6,787 nucleotides of DNA from an uncultured Selenomonadales bacterium (GTDB lineage: Bacteria > Bacillota_C > Negativicutes > Selenomonadales > Selenomonadaceae): positions 1 to 6,787 of the forward strand of contig CAMJNB010000072.1 in assembly GCA_946407175.1 (NCBI GenBank). The letters run 5' to 3'. Below, one piece after another: positions 1 to 6,061 of the stretch. Under the pieces are notes generated by a model. The model had not been told where the DNA came from, ran no database searches, and saw only the letters and a list, made by a program, of their open reading frames with translations. Both the position numbers and the translations under genes were made by a program. How positions within the stretch are numbered: position 1 is the stretch's first letter; each line of letters opens with the position of its first letter.

Positions 1-1
1 A

Positions 2-3000
2 ACGCAGTTCACGGCGATACAAGCGGCAGAGGCAATGGGCTATCTTGGTATGGCAGGTTGGAAAACCGAGCAAATACTAGGGACAATGCCGGGTATGCTT
101 GATTTAGCGGCGGCGGCAGGCGCGGACTTAGCACAAACCGCAGACATTGTGTCAGATAATATGACGGCAATGGGCGTACCGGTCAAAGACGCGCCACATT
201 TTATGGACGTTTACGCATATGCCTTGACTAATTCCAATGCGCGATTGACGGATTTTGGCGAAACAATGAAGTACGCGGCGCCGGTAGCAAAGGCGTTTGG
301 TTCGAGCCTAGACGAAACGGCGGCAATGGTAATGATGATGGCTAATGCCGGAATTAAAGGTTCGATGGCAGGCACGTCATTGCGAATGGGCTTACTGCGA
401 TTAGCGGGACCACCTAAAACCGCGACGAAGGAAATGGCAAAATTAGGCTTGTCATTGTCGGACGCACAAGCAGGCGCACTAGAGGCACAAGCGGTAATTG
501 AGGGTTTAGGCATTGACTTAAAAGGTGCAACGTCACCTGCGGAAAAAATGACGCGGGTAATAATGCAACTTCACGATAAAACCAAAAACCTTTCGCAGGA
601 CGAGAAATTAGCGGCGTTTAAAGGTATATTCGGCGTCAACGCGGAGACAGGCTGGTTAGCGCTATTCGATCAAGGTCCCGACGTCTTTTTAAAATATGTC
701 GAAGGGCTAAGAAATGCGGACGGCTATTCACGGCAAGTAGCGACGACGATGATGGACGACACGCAAGGCGCGATAACAATTCTTAAATCAGCAATGGAAA
801 GCGCCTATTTAGCAGTCGGCAAAGCCTTGAATCCTGCAATACGCGCGGCGGCAGAGGCAATAACGCCGCTGATTAGCGCTTTTACAAAGTGGGCTAATGC
901 TAACCCGCGTGTTGTACAAGGCATAGTCGGCATAATCGCGGCATTATCGGCATTGGCGCTTGCAGTTACAGGCGTTGCAGTGGCGTTTACGGCGTGGAGC
1001 TTTATCACGGCGCAATTTGCAATGTTTCAAAAGGGATTGGCGGCAGTCCGCGCGGGAATGATAGCTACAGAGGTCGCAAGTTTAGGTATGGCGGCACGAA
1101 TCGGCGCGGCGTTTGCAACGATACAAGCGACATTGGCAGGTTTGACTTTTAGCGGCATTGCGGCTAGTGTATCAGCGGCATTTACAAAAATTGGCACGGC
1201 AATTTTAGGTGTCGGACGCGCGGCAATGGCGTTTGCATTTTCGCCGATTGGCGCGGCGTTAATGGCATTGGCGTTCGCGGCTTACGTTATATATGAAAAT
1301 TGGGACAGGATAGCACCTGCAATAAGTCAAGTGGGCGCGGCAATATCGTCTGCATTGGACGCGGCAAGTCAAGCAATCAGCGGCTTAATGACGGCGCTGG
1401 GTCCAATCGGTGACGCGATATCACAGGCGTTTGGCGACATTTTGGGTATATGGGAAATCGAAGGCTTTACGGACGGCATCGTTGCGGCGTTTTTAGGTAT
1501 TGTGAATATTGTTGCCGGTGTCGGAGTGTCAATAATCAATATCTTCACGGCGACTGTCCAAACTGTTACGGCATTAATTGAAGGTTTAAAAGATACATTT
1601 AGCGGTTTGGGCGAATTTATAAGCGCCGTGTTGACTTTTGATTTTGACAAAATGGGCGACAGCGCTATTTTATTGCAAAGTAAGATTGATAAAGCTTGGA
1701 GAGGTATAGACTTTGAAAAGGCGGACTTCGGATATGATATAAGCGGAAATTTCCGTCAGCAATATGCGGCTTACAAAAGAGCGCCCATAACACAATCATT
1801 TCAATCGGCGGCAGAAAATCAAGGTGCATTGTCAAATGCGGCGGCACTTTTTCAACCTGCACAACCAGCACAACCGGCGGCACCTGCACCAATGCCGACA
1901 CCTGCACCTGCCGAAACGCCTAATCTTGACACGTCGACATTTACGGCGCAAATGCAAGCATTAGGCACGGCGGCAGAGCAACCTGCACAAACTTTACCGC
2001 AAATTGGTCAAGGCGCGGAGCAAGTCAATCAATCACTTACAAATTTTTCAACGGCGGTTCAACCTGCCCAAGAATCAATAGCGCAACTTCCACAAGCAAT
2101 TCAACCGGTTCAAGACGCGATAGCGCAATTTCCACAAGCTTTACTTCCTGCGCAAGAGGGAATGGCGGCGTTTGGAAATGCGGCAATGACGGCGGCACCG
2201 AACGTCGGTCAACTAGGTACGGCGGCACAAGGAGCGGCGCCCGATGTCGGTCAACTAGGTACGGCGGCACAAATGGCGGCACCGGATGTTGGTCAACTAG
2301 GTACAGCGGCACAAGGAGCGGCGCCCGATGTCGGTCAACTCGGTACAGCGGCAGGAGGCGCGTCGGGGCAAGTCGGTCAACTCGGCACGGCGGCGTTAGG
2401 AGTAGTCGGCGCGTTGGAAAGTGCGGCGGCGCAAATATCAAGTATCCATATAACCGTACCAACAATATCGGTCGGCGGCGCGGCGGCACCTGCGGCGAAC
2501 AACAAAGGCGGCATTTACAACAAAGGCGCATTTCTTACGTGGTTTGCAGAGCGATCACCGGAGGCGGCAATTCCTCTTGATAAATCTGCACGCGCAATAA
2601 ATTTGTGGACGCAAGCAGGTCAAATGTTAGGCGTCTTGCCTTCTGACAGTCCCGTTAATACAACGGCGGAGAAAATACCGCGTGACAATACGCAACGCGC
2701 GATATTTGCCTTTCAAAAATCGAAAGAGGTAAAAGCACGGAAAATTTATAATTCCGTAGTAAATCAATCGGCGACGGAAAATTACAATACGTCGGCAGTA
2801 CAAAATACGGCGTTGAGTAATGTCACGTCGACAGTTGAACGAATCAGCAATGTACAAAGGCGGGTTCAAAACTTACAGGCGGCGCAATTTGATGAATTAG
2901 GTAACATAATCGGCTTGAACGGCGCGGCAGGTAACGTAATAACGCAGTACGATAGCGAGCAGGTTAAGCACGTTAAGCGGGAACGGCAACTTAAGGAATT

Positions 3001-4036
3001 TGCCGAAAAGCAGGACGGCACGTCTAGCCTTTCGCGATATTTAAATAAATTTAAAAACGTAATTAAGCGGGTACGCGAAACATTTTCACCTGCCGAATCG
3101 CAACCAGCTGAAAAAATTCCCGCGCCGACAATTTTGTTTGAAAGTCAGCGTTGGCGGTCTGAATCACCAACGCGGGAACGTACGCTTGACCGAGTTGCCA
3201 ATAGCCGAAGTTATCAAGCTATCGTAAATGCACAGCGTCAATCGGTAGTAAATTCGCACCGAAATATGACGCGGCAGAATACGCGAACATCGATTTTGAA
3301 CGCGCCTGCTGAGTTGCAAACTACCTTGCCTACAGACAGATACAAAAATCTGAATATCGGCGGTTTTAATCTGCGTGATATCCCGTTTGTAGGTGACATT
3401 TTCGGCAAGGCGAATGACACATTGCGCGGCATTTTCGGCAAGCAACCGGTTGACATATTCAGCGGCATTGGCAAAAGTGTAGATTATGAGATTATGCACC
3501 CGCGCGGCACATTTCCTACCCTTCCGGCGGAAACACAAACGCAGGGCAATTTGCCAACAGATATTTTTAAAAATGTCGGCGGCGTGAATTTTGACAAAAT
3601 ACCGATAATCGGTGGCTTGATAGGCAAGGCGAATGACGCATTACGCGGCATTTTCGGCAAGCAACCCGTTGACGCGATAGGCGGAATTGCGAATGACTTA
3701 AAGTCACGTGCAAATTATGACATAATGCACCCTACAGGTACGTTCCCAACTTTGCAGAGTAATTCGGCGCCAATGCTTGACAGGATACAAAACCTGCAAT
3801 CAAGCGTGACAGATAATCGACTTGAAGATGTCAAAACGTACGAAGGCGGCACGTCCAATGATTATTCGGCGTCTGCATTTCAGCCGACTTTTAATATAAC
3901 GGTTAATCTTAGCGGTAACGGCGAGCAAGTCGACACGAAGAAAATCGGCGAGCAGATCGCCTATTCAGCGCGCGAAAGTTTTGAAAAGGAGTTCAATAAT
4001 TTTATGCGTGAAAAATCTAGGAGGGGTTTTGCGTGA
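2..4036 (+). CDS. Phage tail tape-measure protein (TP901 family), 5'-truncated by the window edge
   Basis: This protein sets tail-tube length during assembly and is thought to be ejected with the DNA. The reading frame is open from base 2, and the residues before the first ATG (position 35) already fit the TP901 core, so the true start is upstream. Visible parts in order: the TP901 core (about 2-750, with the motif PGMLDLAAAAGADLA and a KGIFG motif); long Ala/Val/Ile hydrophobic stretches (about 908-1024, 1237-1314, 1476-1577); a Pro/Ala/Gln-rich linker from about 1850; an 11-unit array of 14 residues (1931-2392); the Firmicutes tape-measure block GGIYNKG...EAAIPLD...QMLG (2507-2632); an unusual polar region of about 415 residues (2633-3877) with an internal duplication; and a family-like C-terminal end (FQPTFNITVNLSG, ending RRGFA). 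At least 1344 residues are visible, against 815 for P2 gpT. It overlaps the next gene by 4 nt. The family call is firm; the roles of the repeats are inference. Confidence 0.95.
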   Translation, partial: TQFTAIQAAEAMGYLGMAGWKTEQILGTMPGMLDLAAAAGADLAQTADIVSDNMTAMGVPVKDAPHFMDVYAYALTNSNARLTDFGETMKYAAPVAKAFGSSLDETAAMVMMMANAGIKGSMAGTSLRMGLLRLAGPPKTATKEMAKLGLSLSDAQAGALEAQAVIEGLGIDLKGATSPAEKMTRVIMQLHDKTKNLSQDEKLAAFKGIFGVNAETGWLALFDQGPDVFLKYVEGLRNADGYSRQVATTMMDDTQGAITILKSAMESAYLAVGKALNPAIRAAAEAITPLISAFTKWANANPRVVQGIVGIIAALSALALAVTGVAVAFTAWSFITAQFAMFQKGLAAVRAGMIATEVASLGMAARIGAAFATIQATLAGLTFSGIAASVSAAFTKIGTAILGVGRAAMAFAFSPIGAALMALAFAAYVIYENWDRIAPAISQVGAAISSALDAASQAISGLMTALGPIGDAISQAFGDILGIWEIEGFTDGIVAAFLGIVNIVAGVGVSIINIFTATVQTVTALIEGLKDTFSGLGEFISAVLTFDFDKMGDSAILLQSKIDKAWRGIDFEKADFGYDISGNFRQQYAAYKRAPITQSFQSAAENQGALSNAAALFQPAQPAQPAAPAPMPTPAPAETPNLDTSTFTAQMQALGTAAEQPAQTLPQIGQGAEQVNQSLTNFSTAVQPAQESIAQLPQAIQPVQDAIAQFPQALLPAQEGMAAFGNAAMTAAPNVGQLGTAAQGAAPDVGQLGTAAQMAAPDVGQLGTAAQGAAPDVGQLGTAAGGASGQVGQLGTAALGVVGALESAAAQISSIHITVPTISVGGAAAPAANNKGGIYNKGAFLTWFAERSPEAAIPLDKSARAINLWTQAGQMLGVLPSDSPVNTTAEKIPRDNTQRAIFAFQKSKEVKARKIYNSVVNQSATENYNTSAVQNTALSNVTSTVERISNVQRRVQNLQAAQFDELGNIIGLNGAAGNVITQYDSEQVKHVKRERQLKEFAEKQDGTSSLSRYLNKFKNVIKRVRETFSPAESQPAEKIPAPTILFESQRWRSESPTRERTLDRVANSRSYQAIVNAQRQSVVNSHRNMTRQNTRTSILNAPAELQTTLPTDRYKNLNIGGFNLRDIPFVGDIFGKANDTLRGIFGKQPVDIFSGIGKSVDYEIMHPRGTFPTLPAETQTQGNLPTDIFKNVGGVNFDKIPIIGGLIGKANDALRGIFGKQPVDAIGGIANDLKSRANYDIMHPTGTFPTLQSNSAPMLDRIQNLQSSVTDNRLEDVKTYEGGTSNDYSASAFQPTFNITVNLSGNGEQVDTKKIGEQIAYSARESFEKEFNNFMREKSRRGFA
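1931..2392 (+). repeat. Array of eleven 42-bp (14-residue) in-frame units inside the tape-measure gene
   Basis: Eleven consecutive units of exactly 14 codons keep register without a gap, followed by a degenerate twelfth. Late units read AQGAAPDVGQLGTA, while early ones have diverged (VQPAQESIAQLPQA, IQPVQDAIAQFPQA, AEQVNQSLTNFSTA). Position 14 is nearly always Ala, and positions 8 and 11 are usually hydrophobic (V/I/L/M and L/F/I). Fourteen residues equal two heptads, so a rod-like or coiled-coil helix is plausible, although Pro in many units argues for kinks. Divergence decreases from left to right; the array seems to have grown at its 3' side. Confidence 0.9.
2183..2350 (+). repeat. 84-bp dimer duplicated in tandem within the 42-bp array
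   Basis: Units 7+8 (2183-2266) and 9+10 (2267-2350) form a higher-order repeat. Units 8 and 10 share the codon choice ggagcggcgcccgat and differ at only two of 42 bases. Units 7 and 9 share gcggcaccg. This points to a recent two-unit duplication, as expected from slippage or unequal recombination. Confidence 0.8.
3326..3754 (+). repeat. Duplicated 66/68-residue module in the C-terminal part of the tape-measure protein
   Basis: Copy 1 (3326-3523) and copy 2 (3551-3754) both start LPTD, share FGKAND/IGKAND followed by a common LRGIFGKQPVD block, and end with IMHPxGTFPTL. They are separated by a 9-residue linker (3524-3550). Several stretches are also conserved at the DNA level (for example around the gcattttcggcaagcaacc blocks), while the middle has diverged and copy 2 is two codons longer. 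The module resembles no domain I can name. Confidence 0.9.
4019..4026 (+). promoter_or_regulatory. Shine-Dalgarno for the gpX-like gene, inside the tape-measure coding end
   Basis: AGGAGGGG lies 6-8 nt before the GTG at 4033. It supports that GTG as a real start even though the next gene begins four bases before the upstream stop is complete, an arrangement typical of translational coupling. Confidence 0.8.
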
Positions 4037-4230
4037 CGTATACGACACAGAGCGGCGATACGTGGGACGTGATAGCGCATAAGACGCTGGGCGACAGCCG
4101 CTACACCGAAGATTTAATCAATGCCAACAGGCAATATATCACGACATTTATTTTTTCAGCGGGAGTGAAATTGGAAATACCCGCGATTAGTAAAACTAAA
4201 ACAAAAACGCTCCCGCCGTGGAAGCGTTAA
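4033..4230 (+). CDS. P2 gpX-like tail protein with LysM-type fold
   Basis: A 65-residue protein with the pattern YTTQSGDTWDVIAHKTLGD...LINANRQY...FSAGVKLEIPAI, which is the LysM-like signature of the phage tail X family. P2 gpX is of nearly the same length. Family members are tail or baseplate-associated proteins that may act in joining the tube or hub parts; the exact role is not well fixed. The start is GTG at 4033, overlapping the tape-measure stop as GTGA and preceded by a strong AGGAGG. The Lys/Thr-rich tail after the domain (from about residue 54) overlaps the hairpin that follows. In related tails this gene sits next to the tape measure or the D gene, as here. It has no signal peptide or membrane segment, as expected for a virion part. 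Confidence 0.88.
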   Translation: MTYTTQSGDTWDVIAHKTLGDSRYTEDLINANRQYITTFIFSAGVKLEIPAISKTKTKTLPPWKR

Positions 4231-4237
4231 TTTTTTT
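4206..4237 (+). terminator. Terminator-like hairpin with T-run between gpX and the cystatin-like gene
   Basis: The arms AACGCT (4206-4211) and AGCGTT (4223-4228) pair perfectly, and further pairing of TCC with GGA is possible inside with a bulge. The short G+C-rich stem is followed by AA and seven T (4231-4237). The 3' arm overlaps the gpX stop codon. The shape fits a rho-independent terminator or attenuator, yet it lies inside an apparent operon. The stem is short, so partial read-through is likely. It could also be chance within coding sequence. Confidence 0.5.
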
Positions 4238-4242
4238 GGAGG
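4238..4242 (+). promoter_or_regulatory. Shine-Dalgarno GGAGG of the cystatin-like gene
   Basis: GGAGG directly follows the T-run of the hairpin and lies 8 nt before ATG 4251. It is too close to ATG 4244 (1 nt spacer), which selects 4251 as the start. Confidence 0.75.
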
Positions 4243-4250
4243 TATGAAAA

Positions 4251-4532
4251 ATGTTAGGTTCAACAAATTTTGATATCAAAACCGATTTAACGAAGTTGCC
4301 GCAAAAAGTAGCGACGGCACTTTCAGCGCTTGAAAATCCCGAGCTTGTAGGTGCAGGATACAAAGGTTTAATGTACGTCGGCAAGCAGGTAGTGAAAGGC
4401 GTCAATTATTGGTTTATCGCCGAGCAAACACTGATTTTGAAGGAGCCGGAAAAGCATATTGTCAAAATTGCGGTGAATGACTTCAAGGGCAAAATGAAAA
4501 CCGCGGCAGGGTCGATTGAACGAATTTTTTAA
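4251..4532 (+). CDS. Small protein with a cystatin-like domain (candidate cysteine-protease inhibitor)
   Basis: A 93-residue protein without signal peptide or membrane segment. Its central part carries the cystatin inhibitory-loop signature Q-x-V-x-G as QVVKG (residues 46-50), followed directly by VNYWF, which matches the GTNYxx continuation of cystatins. A small residue cluster with Gly34/Gly36 lies upstream, where the N-terminal Gly of cystatins would be expected. The alternating hydrophobic stretches after it (HIVKIAVNDFKG, 69-80) fit the following beta strands. The second, Pro-Trp loop of cystatins is not seen. The start is ATG 4251 with GGAGG at 4238-4242; the ATG at 4244 leads only to a short out-of-frame peptide. 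It stands where P2-like tails often carry gpU, between X and D. Known: cystatins inhibit papain-type proteases. Inferred: it inhibits a host or phage protease, or the fold serves a structural role. The gene is real with high certainty; the function is uncertain. Confidence 0.8.
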   Translation: MLGSTNFDIKTDLTKLPQKVATALSALENPELVGAGYKGLMYVGKQVVKGVNYWFIAEQTLILKEPEKHIVKIAVNDFKGKMKTAAGSIERIF

Positions 4533-4546
4533 GCGACATTGAAAAG

Positions 4547-4553
4547 TAGGTGA
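4547..4553 (+). promoter_or_regulatory. TAGGTGA ribosome binding site deciding the D gene start
   Basis: AGGTGA (4548-4553) is the Shine-Dalgarno of the D gene, 8 nt before ATG 4562. The GTG within it is in frame and extends the reading frame, but it is part of the ribosome binding site and not the start. Confidence 0.75.
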
Positions 4554-4561
4554 CGGGTTTA

Positions 4562-5584
4562 ATGAATGCAAGGAATGTGCGGGCGTATATTTACGTCAAC
4601 GGCAAAAATATCACGGACGAAATAAGCGATTACGTTAAATCCGTTACCTATACTGACGTTTTGGACGGCGAGGCAGATACGGCAGAAATCGAACTTCAAG
4701 ACGCCAATAGAATTTGGTGTGCAGATTGGTTCCCACAACGCGGCGACACGGCGGCGATTGAATTGGTGCGTTTTAATTGGAATGGCGAAGGCGAAATCGA
4801 CACGCTCAATTTGGGGCAGTTTGAAATTGACGAGTGTGAAAATGATTACAGCTACGGCGGTGGAAATGAATGTAAAGTCAAGCTTAATTCCATTCCCAAT
4901 AACACGGGACTTCGGAGCATTGATGAAAGTCGAAGTTGGGAAAAAGTCAAGCTGTCTAAAATCGCAGGTGACATTGCGGCAGAGGCGGGTTTAACCTTAT
5001 TTTACGATACAAAGGAAGACCCCGAAATAGCACGCGCGGAGCAGTCGGAATTATCCAATTTGGCTTTTTTGCAGAAATTATGCAAAGACAAGGGCTTAGC
5101 TTTAAAAGCGTCGGATCGCAAATTGATTATCTTTGATGAAGAAAAGTACGAAGGGCAAACGCCGATTGTTACTTTGCACTACGGCACGGACGCCATTAAA
5201 CATTTTGGCGGTAAAGCCACGATATCTAAAATTTATAAATCTTGCAAAGTCGAATACAAGCACGGAAAAAAATCAGAGGAAATTTCCGCCGAATATACCG
5301 ACCCCAGCAAGAAAGACGGAATGACGCTTAAAATCAATCAGAAAGTGGAAACGCAGGCGGAGGCTGAAAAGCTTGCCAAAAAAAAATTGCGCGAAAAAAA
5401 TAAAGAAGAAATTAAAATCTCATTGACGCTTGTCGGCAACTTTGTATATCTCAGCGGCAATGTCATAGAGCTTGCAGGTCACGGCTTTTTCGACGGAAAT
5501 TATATTATCGAAAAGGCTACGCACAAAGTAGGTAACGGCTATGAAGTGTCAGTGGACTTGCGTAAATGTTTAAGCGGCTATTAG
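4562..5584 (+). CDS. Phage late control D / gp27-like baseplate hub protein
   Basis: A 340-residue protein of the P2 gpD family, which forms the trimeric hub joining the tail tube to the spike. Features seen: an N-terminal beta-rich part (residues about 5-80: YIYVNGKNITDEISDYV, then a TAEIEL strand), the LNLGQFEIDECE strand pair typical of this family, a helical insertion with the conserved pattern SELSNLAFLQKLCKDKGLAL (about 160-180), and a C-terminal barrel ending in NYIIEKATHKVGNGYEVSVDL (about 312-335). The length is somewhat below P2 gpD (387). A Lys-rich region encoded by long A-runs (5378-5386, 5394-5400) stays in frame. ATG 4562 is chosen over the in-frame GTG 4550 because that GTG lies in the Shine-Dalgarno. 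Its neighbours V and PAAR form the spike that sits on this hub. The family call is strong; stoichiometry is by analogy. Confidence 0.9.
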   Translation: MNARNVRAYIYVNGKNITDEISDYVKSVTYTDVLDGEADTAEIELQDANRIWCADWFPQRGDTAAIELVRFNWNGEGEIDTLNLGQFEIDECENDYSYGGGNECKVKLNSIPNNTGLRSIDESRSWEKVKLSKIAGDIAAEAGLTLFYDTKEDPEIARAEQSELSNLAFLQKLCKDKGLALKASDRKLIIFDEEKYEGQTPIVTLHYGTDAIKHFGGKATISKIYKSCKVEYKHGKKSEEISAEYTDPSKKDGMTLKINQKVETQAEAEKLAKKKLREKNKEEIKISLTLVGNFVYLSGNVIELAGHGFFDGNYIIEKATHKVGNGYEVSVDLRKCLSGY

Positions 5585-5591
5585 TAGGTGA
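5585..5591 (+). promoter_or_regulatory. TAGGTGA ribosome binding site deciding the V gene start
   Basis: It directly follows the stop codon of D. AGGTGA (5586-5591) is 5 nt before ATG 5597, and the in-frame GTG at 5588 is inside the motif and rejected as a start. Confidence 0.75.
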
Positions 5592-5596
5592 TTGGT

Positions 5597-6052
5597 ATGG
5601 AAGGCGAGGCACGCGATTTAGTGAAAGAAGGCATTGTCAGTGAAGTTTATCCGGCGCGACATTCGGCGCGGGTGACTTTTGAAGATAAAGACAACGTAGT
5701 AAGCGCCGAGTTGCCGATTATAACTTTATGGGCGCTTGAAAATAAGGCGTATGCACTCCCCGACATTGGCGAAACGGTTTTGTGTCTTTTTGCCACGAAC
5801 GCAGATACAACGGGTGAAGGTTGGATAATCGGCAGTAGGTTTCACGACAAAAGTAAACCGAATGCCAATGCGCAGGACGTGACACGCATTGATTTTAAAG
5901 ACGGCACGGCGATTGAATATAATCGCAAGCAACACGCGCTAAAAGTGGAATGCAAAGGTACGCTTGAAATTAAATGCGACAAAGAAATTTCAATCGTCAG
6001 TGAAGAAAATATGACGCTGAAAGGCAAGAATATCTTTATCAATGAAGGGTAG
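5597..6052 (+). CDS. Phage baseplate assembly protein V (gpV-type spike), short form
   Basis: A 151-residue member of the P2 gpV / gp5-like spike family. The N-terminal part (about residues 8-85, EGIVSEVYPARHSARVTF...ELPIITLWALENKAYALPDIGE...LFATN) is the OB-fold domain that docks on the D hub. Next comes GWIIGSRFHDKSKP, the usual link. DFKDGTAIEYNRKQHALKVE (about 99-118) starts the beta-helix repeats, and GTLEIKCDKEISIVSEENMTLKGKNIFIN is a short beta-helical tail of alternating residues. P2 gpV has 211 residues and carries its own pointed metal-binding tip. This copy stops after the short helix without the HxH-type tip, which fits the PAAR protein encoded next door as a separate tip. The start is ATG 5597, 12 nt after the D stop; its stop TAG overlaps the next ribosome binding site. 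Confidence 0.9.
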   Translation: MEGEARDLVKEGIVSEVYPARHSARVTFEDKDNVVSAELPIITLWALENKAYALPDIGETVLCLFATNADTTGEGWIIGSRFHDKSKPNANAQDVTRIDFKDGTAIEYNRKQHALKVECKGTLEIKCDKEISIVSEENMTLKGKNIFINEG

Positions 6053-6056
6053 GTGA
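6050..6056 (+). promoter_or_regulatory. TAGGTGA ribosome binding site deciding the PAAR gene start
   Basis: TAG is the stop codon of V, and AGGTGA (6051-6056) is the Shine-Dalgarno 5 nt before ATG 6062. The GTG at 6053 is in frame but inside the motif. Confidence 0.75.
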
Positions 6057-6061
6057 CAGAA

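Noticed and set aside
35..37. ATG 35 as the start of the tape-measure gene
   Set aside because: The frame is open to base 2, the upstream residues fit the conserved core, and there is no Shine-Dalgarno before this ATG; the family has more protein before this core.
211..1008. Minus-strand frames at 211-513 and 805-1008
   Set aside because: They lie wholly opposite the conserved tape-measure core and hydrophobic region and show no domain or start signals.
1931..2392. CRISPR array
   Set aside because: The repeats are contiguous 42-bp units in one reading frame with no spacers, and the protein pattern is conserved.
2037..2531. Open minus-strand frame of 164 codons with Pro/Val/Arg-rich repeats
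   Set aside because: It is the antisense shadow of the 42-bp repeat array; its repeat pattern comes from the plus-strand codons, and it has no ribosome binding site or recognisable domain.
3164..3538. Minus-strand frame of 124 codons, Arg/Cys-rich
   Set aside because: It lies opposite the duplicated tape-measure module; the composition is what antisense of that sequence gives, with no motif.
4719..4994. Plus-strand second-frame reading inside the D gene
   Set aside because: It overlaps the conserved gpD sequence in another frame, with no ribosome binding site and no protein-like pattern.
5378..5400. Programmed frameshift at A-runs (nine A at 5378-5386 and seven A at 5394-5400) in the D gene
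   Set aside because: The zero frame continues with conserved C-terminal gpD sequence to the normal end, so no shift is needed; the runs encode a Lys-rich helix.
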